The notes under the pieces: generated by a model
The model's database searches: none
The model's input: the letters and a program-made list of their open reading frames with translations, nothing else
What the model was told of the DNA's origin: nothing
Part shown: positions 36,638 through 48,600 of the stretch, piece after piece
Layout of the letters: every line of letters begins with the position of its first letter
Numbering within the stretch: the stretch's first letter is position 1
Made by a program: the position numbers and the translations under genes
From: Micrococcales bacterium
Lineage (GTDB): Bacteria > Actinomycetota > Actinomycetes > Actinomycetales > Microbacteriaceae
NCBI GenBank assembly: GCA_947452985.1
Contig: CANGEU010000006.1
Coordinates: forward strand, 1 to 63,192
Length of the DNA: 63,192 nt
Direction of reading: 5' to 3'

Positions 36638-39600
36638 ATGCGTGGTCTGAGGTGGCAAATTGCCGCTGTTCTTGCGCTGCTTCCGATGGTTTTCGGGCAG
36701 CTGTCGCCCGTCATGGCTGCCGATTTGGCACCGACCGCAAATACTTACCCGCTGGTCACATCCGACAACGATTTAGTCGCTGGAAATTCGCTAACCTTCA
36801 CAGCTCCGGATTGGTCAGGAACTCCAACCCCAAACGTCACGAACCAGTGGTATTCCTGTTCGTCGCAGGTTGCTCTGGAAAGTGCAACTCTCGCACCTGG
36901 TTGTGTTGCAATTTCGGGAGCAACCGGGTCACGATTTACCCTGACCAACGCTCAGAAGGCCAAGTTCCTTCTGGTTGGATCATTCGCAACCAACACCGCG
37001 ACTGGAAATGTTGCCGTTGCCCGCTATTCGGCGACCACAAATTCGGCTATAGCCGCTGCACCCGCGCTGAAGGCAACCGCGCTCGGCGCCAACTCGTCGG
37101 TGCGTGTGAACCCATCTGGAAGCGCTGTGCTGAATTCGAAGTTGACCGTTGATCTCACCGGATGGGTGACAGCGCAGAGTTACCAGTACCGCTGGTACCG
37201 CTGCAATGCTTCGGTTTCTGCTGGGTTAACCGCACCAACTGACTGTAGCGAAATCGTGGGGGCAACCGGGGCCAGCTATGTGGTAACCGTGAGCGATGTC
37301 GACAAAGTTGTCACCGGTTTCGTTACCGCTAAAAATGCTGCGACCGAGGTGGCTTCGGTTCGAATCGCTTCAGAAGTTCAGGTGCAACAAACGCCGGTAA
37401 ACATTTCTCCTGCGCTGCTCTTCAACGGTACCGTCGCGGTCGGAAGCACACTCACCGCTATGGATGGAAGTTGGTCTGGAAGCCCACGCCCAACCTTCAC
37501 TTATCAGTGGTACGCCTGCCGTGCTGCCGTTCCGGCTGCAGCCGTGAAGAATGCTAAATGTGCAGCGATTGCGGGTGAAACTAACTCCAACTATGTTGTT
37601 GCGCCAGCAATGAATAACAAGTACTTGGTGGTTCAGGTCAAGGCCAGCAATGCTACCAACGCTGGAACCCCAGCTTCGAGCTTCAGCGCATCGAGTTCCA
37701 AGGTTTTGACCGCTCCCACGAATACCGTGGCACCAAGGATCAGTGTTTTGCAATCAACCGCTACCGGTTCGCCAATTGGTGGAGGCACATTAACTTTGGT
37801 TCCCGGAACCTGGACTGGAAATCCGGCGCCGGTCAAGACCTACCAGTGGTACAGCTGTGATTCTGCGGTTTCGGCTGGACTGAGCATCCCGCCATCCGAT
37901 TGTTGGCCGATCGCCGGTGCAACCGGACCAACGTTTGTTACGGCCTCTTCAATGCACGGCAAATTCGTCGTAGTTGAAGAAACCGCAACGAACCTCGCCG
38001 GTGTTACAAAGCTGATCAGCGCATCAACCAATTCGATACAAACCAAGCCGGTTTTCGCAAACGACCCAACCCTTTCGGGCACCGAAACCAGTGGATCAAG
38101 CCTGACCGTTTCGAGCGGCGCCTCAACTTTCGGTGGCGCCACCAGCGAAAGCTATGCCTGGGCAAAATGTTCAACCCCGCAGGTTGCCGGAACCGCGTTC
38201 GCGGCCGGTTGCACAGTTATTGCGGGCGAAACCCAAGCAAGCATCACGCTGGGTACCGAGCAGGAAAGCTACTACCTGGTGGCAAGGGTTACCTTGACAA
38301 ACACCGCTGGTCATACCACGCGCACCTCGGCATCGAGCCAGCAAGTTCTCGGACCGATTGCAAACATTTCGATTTCCAAACCGAACTCGACAAAGAGTTT
38401 TGTGCAGTTGGGTTTTACGGTGACCGCAAACGATGGCGTTTGGAGCGGATTTCCGCAACCAACGTTTGAATACAGTTGGTACCGTTGCCCGCAACCTTTG
38501 CCTTCAAAATCGTCGGAGCTTCCGGTTGACTGTGCCTTCATCTCTGGTGCCACATCGGCAAACTACACTCCGGTATTGGCAGACTCCGGCACCTATCTTT
38601 CGGTGAAGGTAACGGCTATTCAGGGAAGCGATCGAGTATCGATTTGGAGCCCAACCAGCTACCAAGTTTTGGAAGCTCCGAGTTTTACCGGAAGTCCAGC
38701 GGTTGGAAACCAACACGTATTTGGGGGCTCAAACCTTTTGGCAGTCATTGGTGCCATCAGAGGAGTTAGCGAACCCCGCCTAGATTTCGCTTGGTATCGC
38801 TGTTCGTCACCGTCATCGACCAGCATGGCCGTATTGCCAATCGGCTGTGTCCTGCTTGCTGGAGCGAATGACGCAAGTTACCCGTTCGTAGCTGGCGATG
38901 TAGGTAAGTATGTCTTGGCTTCAATCACAATGACCAACGAACTTGGTACCGCCAAGATGTTCACGTCGTCGTCGCAGCTAGTAAATGTGGCTCCGGTGAA
39001 CCTAACCCTGGCGGCCCCGGTGAGCGCCAGTCTTCCGCCCAAAGTTGGTGTGCAACTCACGGTCGGCACTGACACCTGGAGCGGAAATCCCGCGGCATCA
39101 TTCAGCTTCCAATGGTTCCGATGTGACACCGCACTAAAAACTAAAACTCTTGATTTGCCAATCGGTTGTTCAGGAATAGGCGGGCAAACGCTGGAAACCT
39201 ACACCCCGACCTCGGCGGATTCGGGCAAATACCTTCTGGTGGCCGTTCGCGGTTTCAACGAACACGGTTCTCAAACCGTTTACAGCCCAAGCACACTAGA
39301 TATTGCCGAGCCACCTTCCTTTACGCGTGGCCCTATCCTCAATAGTTTGCGCGACAAGGGCAAACAACTTGAAGTGGTGCTCGCGGAACTTTCGGGCTGG
39401 CCGGCCCCGGTCAAGACCTACCGTTGGTTGCGCTGCGACAGCGTGGTTGAGCAAATCAATATCGCAATCCCAGCTGGTTGCGCAGTAATTAGCGGTGCAA
39501 CAGGGGCTACATACCTTTTGCAGATGGCCGATGTTCAAAAATATGTGCTCGCCGAAGTGAAAATCAAAAACTCTATTTCGCAGGTCATCAAATACACGGC

Positions 39601-42600
39601 TTCGAGTCTTCAGGTGCGCCAGATTCCTGAACTCGCCGACACACTCACCATCACCGGAAACCAGTGGGTTGATCAAACCCTGACAGTAAACGGCATTTCG
39701 GTAGCGGGATTCCCAACCCCGACCACGACCATCGAATGGTTGCGATGTGTGCCTGGTACTACCAACTTGAACCAGTGTTTGATAGTTATGACCGGTGCCA
39801 GCACCTATAAACTGACGCTCGCAGATCGCGAAGCCCAAATAGTGGTCCGCGTAACGGCTCGAAACGACGCGGGTGTTACCAAGGTTTTCTCTGCCCCAAC
39901 CGGTTCTATCAATTACTCACCAACTCTTCAGTCGGGAAGTTTCCCGGTGGCAGTTGGCGTCGATGGAGATGGTGAAGCACGAGCTGCAACGGTAATCACC
40001 GCATTTGAGGGGCTTTGGGATGCAAGTCCCGAAGTGAACTCAATAACCGGCTACAAATTCCAGTGGTACACCTGTAATACGCGCCACCCGATTTCGTCGA
40101 CGATCATTCCACCAGACTGCACAGTAATTAAGAACCAAGTCACCCGCGAATATTTGGTGAAATTCACGGACAAAGAAAAGTTCTTGGCGTTCAGCGTCAA
40201 GGTATCAAACGGTACCGAGGATGTGCTTCAGTTCTCGGCAACCACCGCGCGCGTCTATGTTGTCCCACTATATGTGTCTGGTGCTAAGCCATCGTTTGCA
40301 ACAAACCAAGCCGCCACGGATGGATCGCCTCGAGTGGGCTATGAAGTTGAAGCCACGCCTGGAACTTGGCAGGGTTCGCCAACCCCAACCTATAGTTACC
40401 AATGGTTTAGCTGTACCACTCAGGTAACCGCCGCAACGAAAGACCTTGGCGAGACCTGTCAAGAAATTTTCAACGCCACAAACCGGGTCTTGGCAATTAC
40501 TCCAGACCTTGTTGGCAAGTATCTTGGCGTTTACATCAGCGGAAGATACAAGGTTTATTCCGACGCAGTGTGGTCAGCAACCACTACAAAGAATGTAGTT
40601 TCGCCACCGGTTAACTCGGCACCTCCGAGAATCACCAGCCGATTCAGCTACGTTCAATCGACTCTAAAAACAACCGAAGGTACTTGGACCGGTACCCCAG
40701 AGCCAACACAGGTGCACTCCTGGTGGGAGTGCGATCAGCCACTCATGGAACCAACTTCAACCCAACCTCCGTTCTGTAGGGAGTTGGCGAATAGCTCTGG
40801 TACCTGGAAGGTCACCGAAGCTCAGAATGGTAAGTATCTGGCATCGCTCACCACCGCGACCAACACTGCGGGATCCACCAAGCTTTGGTCGGCTACAACT
40901 GCCCAGATAACGACCGGTTCGGTAAACCTCAAGCCGCCAACTATTGGTGTGGTTGCTCCGGCCACGCCATTCGCTGGGTCGCAACTGGCCAGCACCATGG
41001 TGTCGCTAAAGATCTCGGATGCCGCTAATGGTGACTGGGTTGGAACACCAGTGCCAGACACCAGTGCAAACGAGTACGGCTGGTATCGCTGCACCATTGC
41101 CATCAAGGAATCCAGCGATTTACTAAATGGCTCCTGTCAGTTAATCGAGCTAAACGCAACCGGCCAGGTTTACCGGCCGGTCAGTGACGACGTAGGTAAA
41201 TTCCTTGTGGCATCGGTCAAGAATGACAACGGGGTAGGAGCGTCGCTCGTTTACACGGTGTCAACCGAGGCGATCTTGGCGCCACCAAACAACACAATCG
41301 CACCGGCAATTGCCGGCAAGGCTTTCGTGGATCAACCAGTGACGGTTGTAGATGGCACCTGGGAAGGGTTCCCTGTACCTACAACCAAGCTTCAGTGGTT
41401 GGCCTGCGATGCGCAGCAGTTAATTTCCAGCAAGACCGAGCCTGCTAACTGTTCCGCCATCGATAAGGCAACCACAGCCACTTTCATTCCCACCGACGAC
41501 TTGCTTCGAAAGTTCCTGGTACTTCGCACCACGGCCACTAATACGGTAGGTGAGCAAATCGTTTGGTCGGCTTCCACAACGGCGGTGGTTTCTGGTCCGG
41601 TTAAGAAGAAGGACCCGAAGTTCACATATCCGGCAACCACGGCCACACCTATTACACGCCTGAATCCGATAGTCGGCCAAGAAGTGGGTACCGATGGTGG
41701 CGAATGGAAGGGTGTCTCCGATCCGCTGAAAAGCTACGAATGGTTGCTCTGCCCAACCGCTTTGGTGGCCTCAGCAACCGCACCGGCCGAAGAAAAGAAG
41801 TGCGAAGTAATTGCCGGTGAAACCAGCAACACAGTAACGCCGGGGGAAAGCGCTCGCGGAAAGTTCCTCATGGTTCATGTGCATGCGGTGAACGAAAACG
41901 GTGAAGCCGACTTCTATTCAGCCACCACAACCGTGGTTTGGATGGCGCCGGTCGTCGACCACGTCGTTGTGCCGGTTGGCACCGCATTCCACCGTCTAAC
42001 TTTGAAAGCAAAGCTCGACACCTGGAAGGCTTTCCCAGATGTAACCAAGACTTACGAATGGTTTGTCTGTCCTTCGCCAAGCGTCAGTTCGTCTTCAACT
42101 CTTCCTAGCGGCTGTCAAGCGATAGCTTCGGCAACAGCCAATAAGTACAAGATCCCAGATGCACCATGGCACCTCAATGAATATTTGGTCGTAAAAATCC
42201 GGGTCGCCAACTCGGTCAACTTTGCTGAACACTACTCCGCGACATCCGAGAAGATCCAGACCGGTCCTGTGAATGAGCGTGCTCCAACAATTTCGGGCAC
42301 AACACTTTTCACCTCTGGTTCAACCACAGTGTTAACTGCCAACGCCGGACTTTGGTCACCGACTGACAGCGTGCTTACCTACCAGTGGTTCCAATGCGCT
42401 AGCGTTTTGGTGGCCGATGACGAGCTAGATCCCGGTTGCACAGCGATTCAGGGTGCCAATTCGCTCAGCTACCAACTTGCCGATGTCGATCCAGGAAAAT
42501 CTTTGATGATCGCGGTTACCGGTGAGCACGGCAACCTCCGGAGCACCGCCTATTCGGCGTCGACCGCCTTGATTACTGAAAAGGTGCGAAACGTGATCGC

Positions 42601-45600
42601 ACCGTCGATTACCGGTGTGCCAAGAGTCAATGAAACTAGCACCGGTGTTGATGGCGACTGGCGAGGATTTCCAGCCGTCGTTAAGACCAAGTCTTGGTAT
42701 TCGTGCACTACTCGGCTCATGGCCTCGGTGGTTGCTGCCACCGCCACTTGGGTGCCACCTACCTGCAAATTGCTTTCAGGAGCAGTTGGGGACACACTTA
42801 TCAACGATGTTGCCGACATCGGCCACTATCTGGTTTATGCCGTCAGTGCCACCAATAAGATTTCGAGCACTGCGACAGCAACAACCGTCAAAGTTTTCTC
42901 GGCAGCCACCGAAGCGGTTGCTGATCCTCCGGTGTTCGACGGCCGCCCGTCGCTGGAGCGACCAACCGGAACCAGCGCCGACGCACCTCCAAAAGTTGGT
43001 TCGGTTTGGAAAGCAAAGGCGGCCTGGACTAACAAGTTTGCACCAACCCCAAGCTATGAGTGGTACCGATGCGATGCTCCACTTGATACCGTTCTCACAC
43101 CGATTGTGCAGGTGCCAGATGGTTGTGTCGCCATCAGCGCATCGAGTGACCTGAGCTACACAATTCGCATCGACGATCAAAACAAATTCTTGATGGTTGC
43201 CGTTACCGGCACCAACGCAGCCGGATCGGTTACCCAGTTCTCTAACTCCACCGAACTTGCCGTTGCTCAGGCTCCTTCGGCTAACCCGCTCCCAGCTATC
43301 TCTGGAAATCACACAGCTGGTTCGACCCTAACCATTGACCCCGGGGTCTGGACCCCGAGTACCGTAACTCTGAGCTATAACTGGTTCCGCTGTACCGCAG
43401 CAATTCCCGCTACCACTTCGGAGCAGCCACCAAACCAGGTGGGCGTCAACGTTTGTACCAAAATTGCCGGCAACGGGCTCACGCACGTTATCGACGAACT
43501 TGAAAATGGTACGTTCCTAACCGCTCAAGTGGTTGCCACAAATTTCAGCGCCACCACAAGTTATCTAATTGGCGTGACCGATGGTGTATCTCAAGCCCCG
43601 GTTAACTCCACGCCACCAACACCAAAGGGCGATGCCTATCTGGTCGGATTGATTTTGTCGGCAGCCTACGACGACTGGATTGCGATGCCAGCTCCGACCA
43701 AGACCTATCAGTGGTACGGATGTACCGGTTTGGTTTTATCGGCCGCAAGCACACTCGATGGATCGTGTACGGCGATTCCTGGCGCCACCGAAATTAACTA
43801 CCAACTTGAACGCGAGCACACCGGCGAATACATGATGGTTTCGGTCACTGCCCGAAATGGCGCCGGATCGGCAACTATTTACAGCGCCAGTACCCAACTT
43901 CCGGTCGAAGCTGGATATGCTCCAGGAAACACCTCTGTAACCGCCACTGCGCTAAATGGGAACACTCAAATTACAGAAAATTCTGGAATCACCTTCAGCC
44001 AAACTTCTGGAACCTGGACGCACGGTAACGACACAGCGCAGCCAATTACCAACCGTCGTTGGATTTTCTGTTCTGAACCAATTTTGGCAGCGACCTCTCG
44101 GTTCCCAACGACCTGTGATTTTGTCTACGACTATGCAGGTGCTCAGAAGAAACTGAACGCTCTTGAGGCTCAGGACCTGACCCTTGGATTCGATACCGAT
44201 TTGGCCGGTTACTACATTGGGTTAGTTGAGTACGTTTTGAAGCCAAACAGTAATCCGCTCTACGATGTGAACCGCCAAGCCTTCCGTCTTTCAAAAACGT
44301 CGGAACGAGTAACCATAACTCCAAGGCTCTGGGATGAAAACCCTAGCTATGTTGAGCCAAAGGTTACCGTGGCGCCAATTGTTGGTTCGGAGAGTTCGAT
44401 CACTCAAATCGCCGAATGGCAAAACGACACCAATTCCCTCTCGTTGAATGCGCTTCCGCGAGTAACTTGGCGTGGCGCGGAGGCCGGTACCTTCTCATAC
44501 CAGTGGTTCGCCTGTGTAACCAAGCAGACCTCCCTTTCACTCACCGGACTTCCTTCCGGTTGTGACCCGATTTCCGGAGCAACAGCGGCTACTTACACCC
44601 CGACGGTGAATGAAGTGCGCGAGTATCTTGGCGTGAAAATTATCGCGACGAACTCGGCCGGATCGTTTACGGTTTGGACCAAAACCGGTGAGAAAATCAC
44701 CCAGCGTCCGACGGTTGTTTCTGGAAGCGAACCGTCCTTGAATGCCATCACTATGTCGCAAGACGTTGCTACCGTGACCACTGGAGCCTGGCAGGGCGAA
44801 CCTGCTCCAACACACACTTATAAGTGGATGCTTTGCGGTCCTGGTGCACCAGCGCAGATCACATCGAGCACCACCCCGTCTATGTGTACCGTGATTCCGA
44901 GTTCCAGCACCAGCACCTCGGTTGTTGTTCCAACCCTGGGTGGCCGAAATGTTGACAAAAAACTCGTGGTGCAGGTAATCGCTGCCAACAAACCATTTTT
45001 CGCAGACCCAAACCTTGCTGCAGAAACACGGTACAGCGTGAGTTCCGGTTCGCTGAAGGAAAAGCCATACTTCGCTTCAGCCGATCCGGTGATTCTGACC
45101 AGCAGCCCTACTACAAGTGTTTTAGCGCCAAACGTTGGTGAAACTTTGACGATGGTTAATGACCAGAGCAAGTGGTTCGCCACCCCGGTCGAATCGGCTG
45201 GACTTACTTTCACCTATTCTTGGTACACCTGCGGACTCAACTATCCAAACCTTCAGCGAACCGAAACCCTCAACAACGACTGTGTTGCAATTTCTGGGGA
45301 AATCGGGCGTTCAATTAGCCTGACCCGAGCCTTGTCGGGAACCCGAGTCCTTGGCAAAATCACCGCGACCAGCAACGATTCGGGCTGGACCACGAGTGTC
45401 TCAGGTTACGCAACCAGCGCATCGCAGCAGATTAAAGAAAAGCCGTACAGCACCAGAGTCCCGAGCCTGAGTGTTGCCAGCGGAACTCAGCCACAGGTGG
45501 GCATAAAAGTTCAAGGTGATCCAGGTGATTGGGGCGGATTCCCTCAACCTCAGGTCGATTCAAACTCTTACCAGTGGTACATGTGTAACGATGCAGTGGC

Positions 45601-48600
45601 GGCTAGTTCAACTTTGCAATCCGGTTGCACCCTGATTCAGACACCAACCTCGAACAGTGGTTTCACGCCAAGTAGCGCTCAAGCTGGAAAGTATTTGGTT
45701 TTCTCTCCGATTGCTTCGAACATTGTGAATCCAAACATTTACAGCTCAGACCGGCAGTTCTCAGCAGGCTTTGGACCAACCCTGATGGCACCGGAAATCA
45801 CCTTTGCCTCACCGGCAATCACTGGAAGCTTGCACGTTGGTCAAACCCTGACCACGGCAATGCCAACCGTTCGCGCATATCCAACTCCAACCTCGACCAC
45901 CTTCGAGTGGTATCACTGCACGACAAACTCCGGCACCGATAGCAACACTTCGATTCCGGTTGGTTGTGTAAAGATTGGCGACACCAATCAGACCACGATT
46001 ACTCTCGACGAATCGATGGCCGGTCGCTACATCGAAATTTACGCGGTCTCCACCAACTCGGTTAAGACGGTTCGTAAAAACACCTTTGGAACCAAATATG
46101 TGACGAAGTCACCGACTAACGATGTCGCCCCAACTATCAGCGGAATCACGCTTGCCAATGGCACCAATAAGTTCTCTTCGGTTGCTGGCCGCTGGACGGC
46201 TTACCCATCTGTTTCCACATATAACTACAACTGGCTGCTTTGTCAGGAGCTCGTGGCAACGGCTACCTCAACCAAGCCAGCCAACTGTTCCGCTGCACCA
46301 GGTTCGAGCTCTTCTACTGTTCCGTCTCAGCTTCTTTTGACGCGTGAAATGTCTGGCAAATTCTTGGTCCTAGAGGAAACCGCAACGCAAGCTTCCAACA
46401 ACCTTGATCTCAATAAACAGGTCAAAATTTATAGTGCTTCCTCGAGCGAAATTAGAAGTGCTCCGCTTTTCGAAACTGATTCGACGATTTCAGGATTCCG
46501 CCACCTGGGTGAAGAGCTTGTAGCTTCGGTTGGAACGGTTTCTGGATTCCCTGTGGCTAACCCAACACTTCAGTGGTATTCGTGTACGTCGGCCGTTACG
46601 TCGAAAATTTCTTTGGTTGGTTTTGGTTGTACCGCTATTAGTGGAGCTACTGCGACCCGATACACCTTGACCTCTGCAGAACTAGACCGATTTGTTACCG
46701 TTAGTGTCACCGCCAGCAACTCGGTTTCTTCGGTGACTGGTGTCGCAATCTCTGGCTCACTAAAGGTAACCCAATCTCCAACTAACCTCACGCCACCAAC
46801 TCTTCGTGGTGACACCACGGTCGGCGTAAATAAGGTCATCACGGTTACCGGTGGAAGCTGGGCTGGAACAGCGACGATTTCTAAAACAGTCAACTGGTAT
46901 TCCTGTGACAGCGAAAAGTTGGTGACGTCAGATCAAATTGCATCGGACTGTGCAAAAATCTCTGCGGCGGGCGGCCTAGCGGTCACGTCTACGTCATTGA
47001 ATCTCACTTCGGAGTTCCGCGGCAAGTACATCGTTGCCGTCGAAATTGCGACCAACATCACCAACAAGCCGGGTACCAACCAGGCACAGCAAGTTACTGC
47101 CTCGCTTGGTCCAATTACTATGGCGCCGCAATTTGACTCCACGCCAAGTTTCAGCGGTGTGCTGCACGTTGGCGAGACTCTAACGGCCTCGCTACCAACG
47201 GCTACGGCGTATCCGGTTGCGTCGCTCAGCTACGACTGGTGGGCTTGCAGCACTGCACTAAACAGCCCTGCCACAACTTTGCCAGCGAACTGTTCACTAC
47301 TCACCGGACAGGGAGATGCAAACCTGCAAATCACTTCCGAGCTGGCTGGAAAATTCATCGCAGTTGCCGCTACCGCCTCGAACAGTTTGGGTTCCGTTAC
47401 CAAGAGTTCGAATGCTCTAGTTGACGTAACGCAAAGCCCTGCCAACATTTCAGAGCCTGCAATTACTGGAAGCGCGGTAGTTGATGCCACCTTGCCGTTA
47501 CTAGTTTCCACAGGAACCTGGTCGAGTGCACCAACAGCCAAGGCTAGTGACTTTAGTTACAGCTGGTTCCAGTGTTCGCAGATTCACGCCTCGGCACCGA
47601 GTTCGCTGCCGGCCGACTGTTCGCTGCTCACTGCACAAACTTCTTCGAGCCTTGCCCCAACCAATTCAATGGCAGGTAAGTACCTAGTTGCCAAGGTAAC
47701 GCTCACTGTCCGAAGCAATAAAAACGGCTCCGGAAGCGCGAGTGCCTTTACTGCAAGCACCAATTCGGTGCGAAACCGCCCGCAGTTCGCAGCGGCCATG
47801 CCAACGATTTCTGGAGTGGCGCATTTGGGTGAAACACTGATTGCAACGGTGGTGTCGGTTTCTGGAAACGAAACGCCGACCACCAGCTACCAATGGTGGT
47901 CATGCACCGATGTGGTTGTGGCAGGCCTCTCCGATATCACAGCCAACTGTTCGGCATTGGCTGGAACTCAAGACACCAATCTGGTTATTAGCAGCGCACT
48001 CGTGGGTAAACGAATTGCATTGTTGCAGACTGCGACGAACGGTCAAGGTGCAGTTTACAAATCATCGGCAACCACCTCTCTGGTTACGGCTCCACCAACA
48101 GTCAATGTCTCACCGAAAATCAGTGGAAGTGACGTTTACTCAACCACGTCTTCGTCGGTTACTGTGTCGACTGGCACCTGGAATGGTTTCCCGATCCCAA
48201 CCGCAAACAACTTCAGTTACGCCTGGTACTCCTGTACCTCTGCTGTCGCAGCTAGCAACACGGTCCAGGGTGGCTGTTCAATCCTTGCCAATGTAACCTC
48301 CGCTTCGGTACCTTTGACCGCCGCCATGGTGGGTAAATACCTAGTAGCCAAGGTTTCTGCCACAACCACAACCAATAAGGTTGGTGGCGGATTGGGCTCA
48401 ACTTTCACAGATTCTTTCGGGCCGATTCGTGTGGCGCCTAGTAACACGCTTGCGCCGAGCTTCACTCCCACTTCCGCAGTGGTGGGCAGAAGTCTCACGG
48501 CAAACCTAGGCACTTGGACTGGAACCGGCCCGATCACCACTTCTTACCAGTGGTGGAGCTGTCCGAGCACAGCGACCATTTCTGCAACAATTCCTGTGCC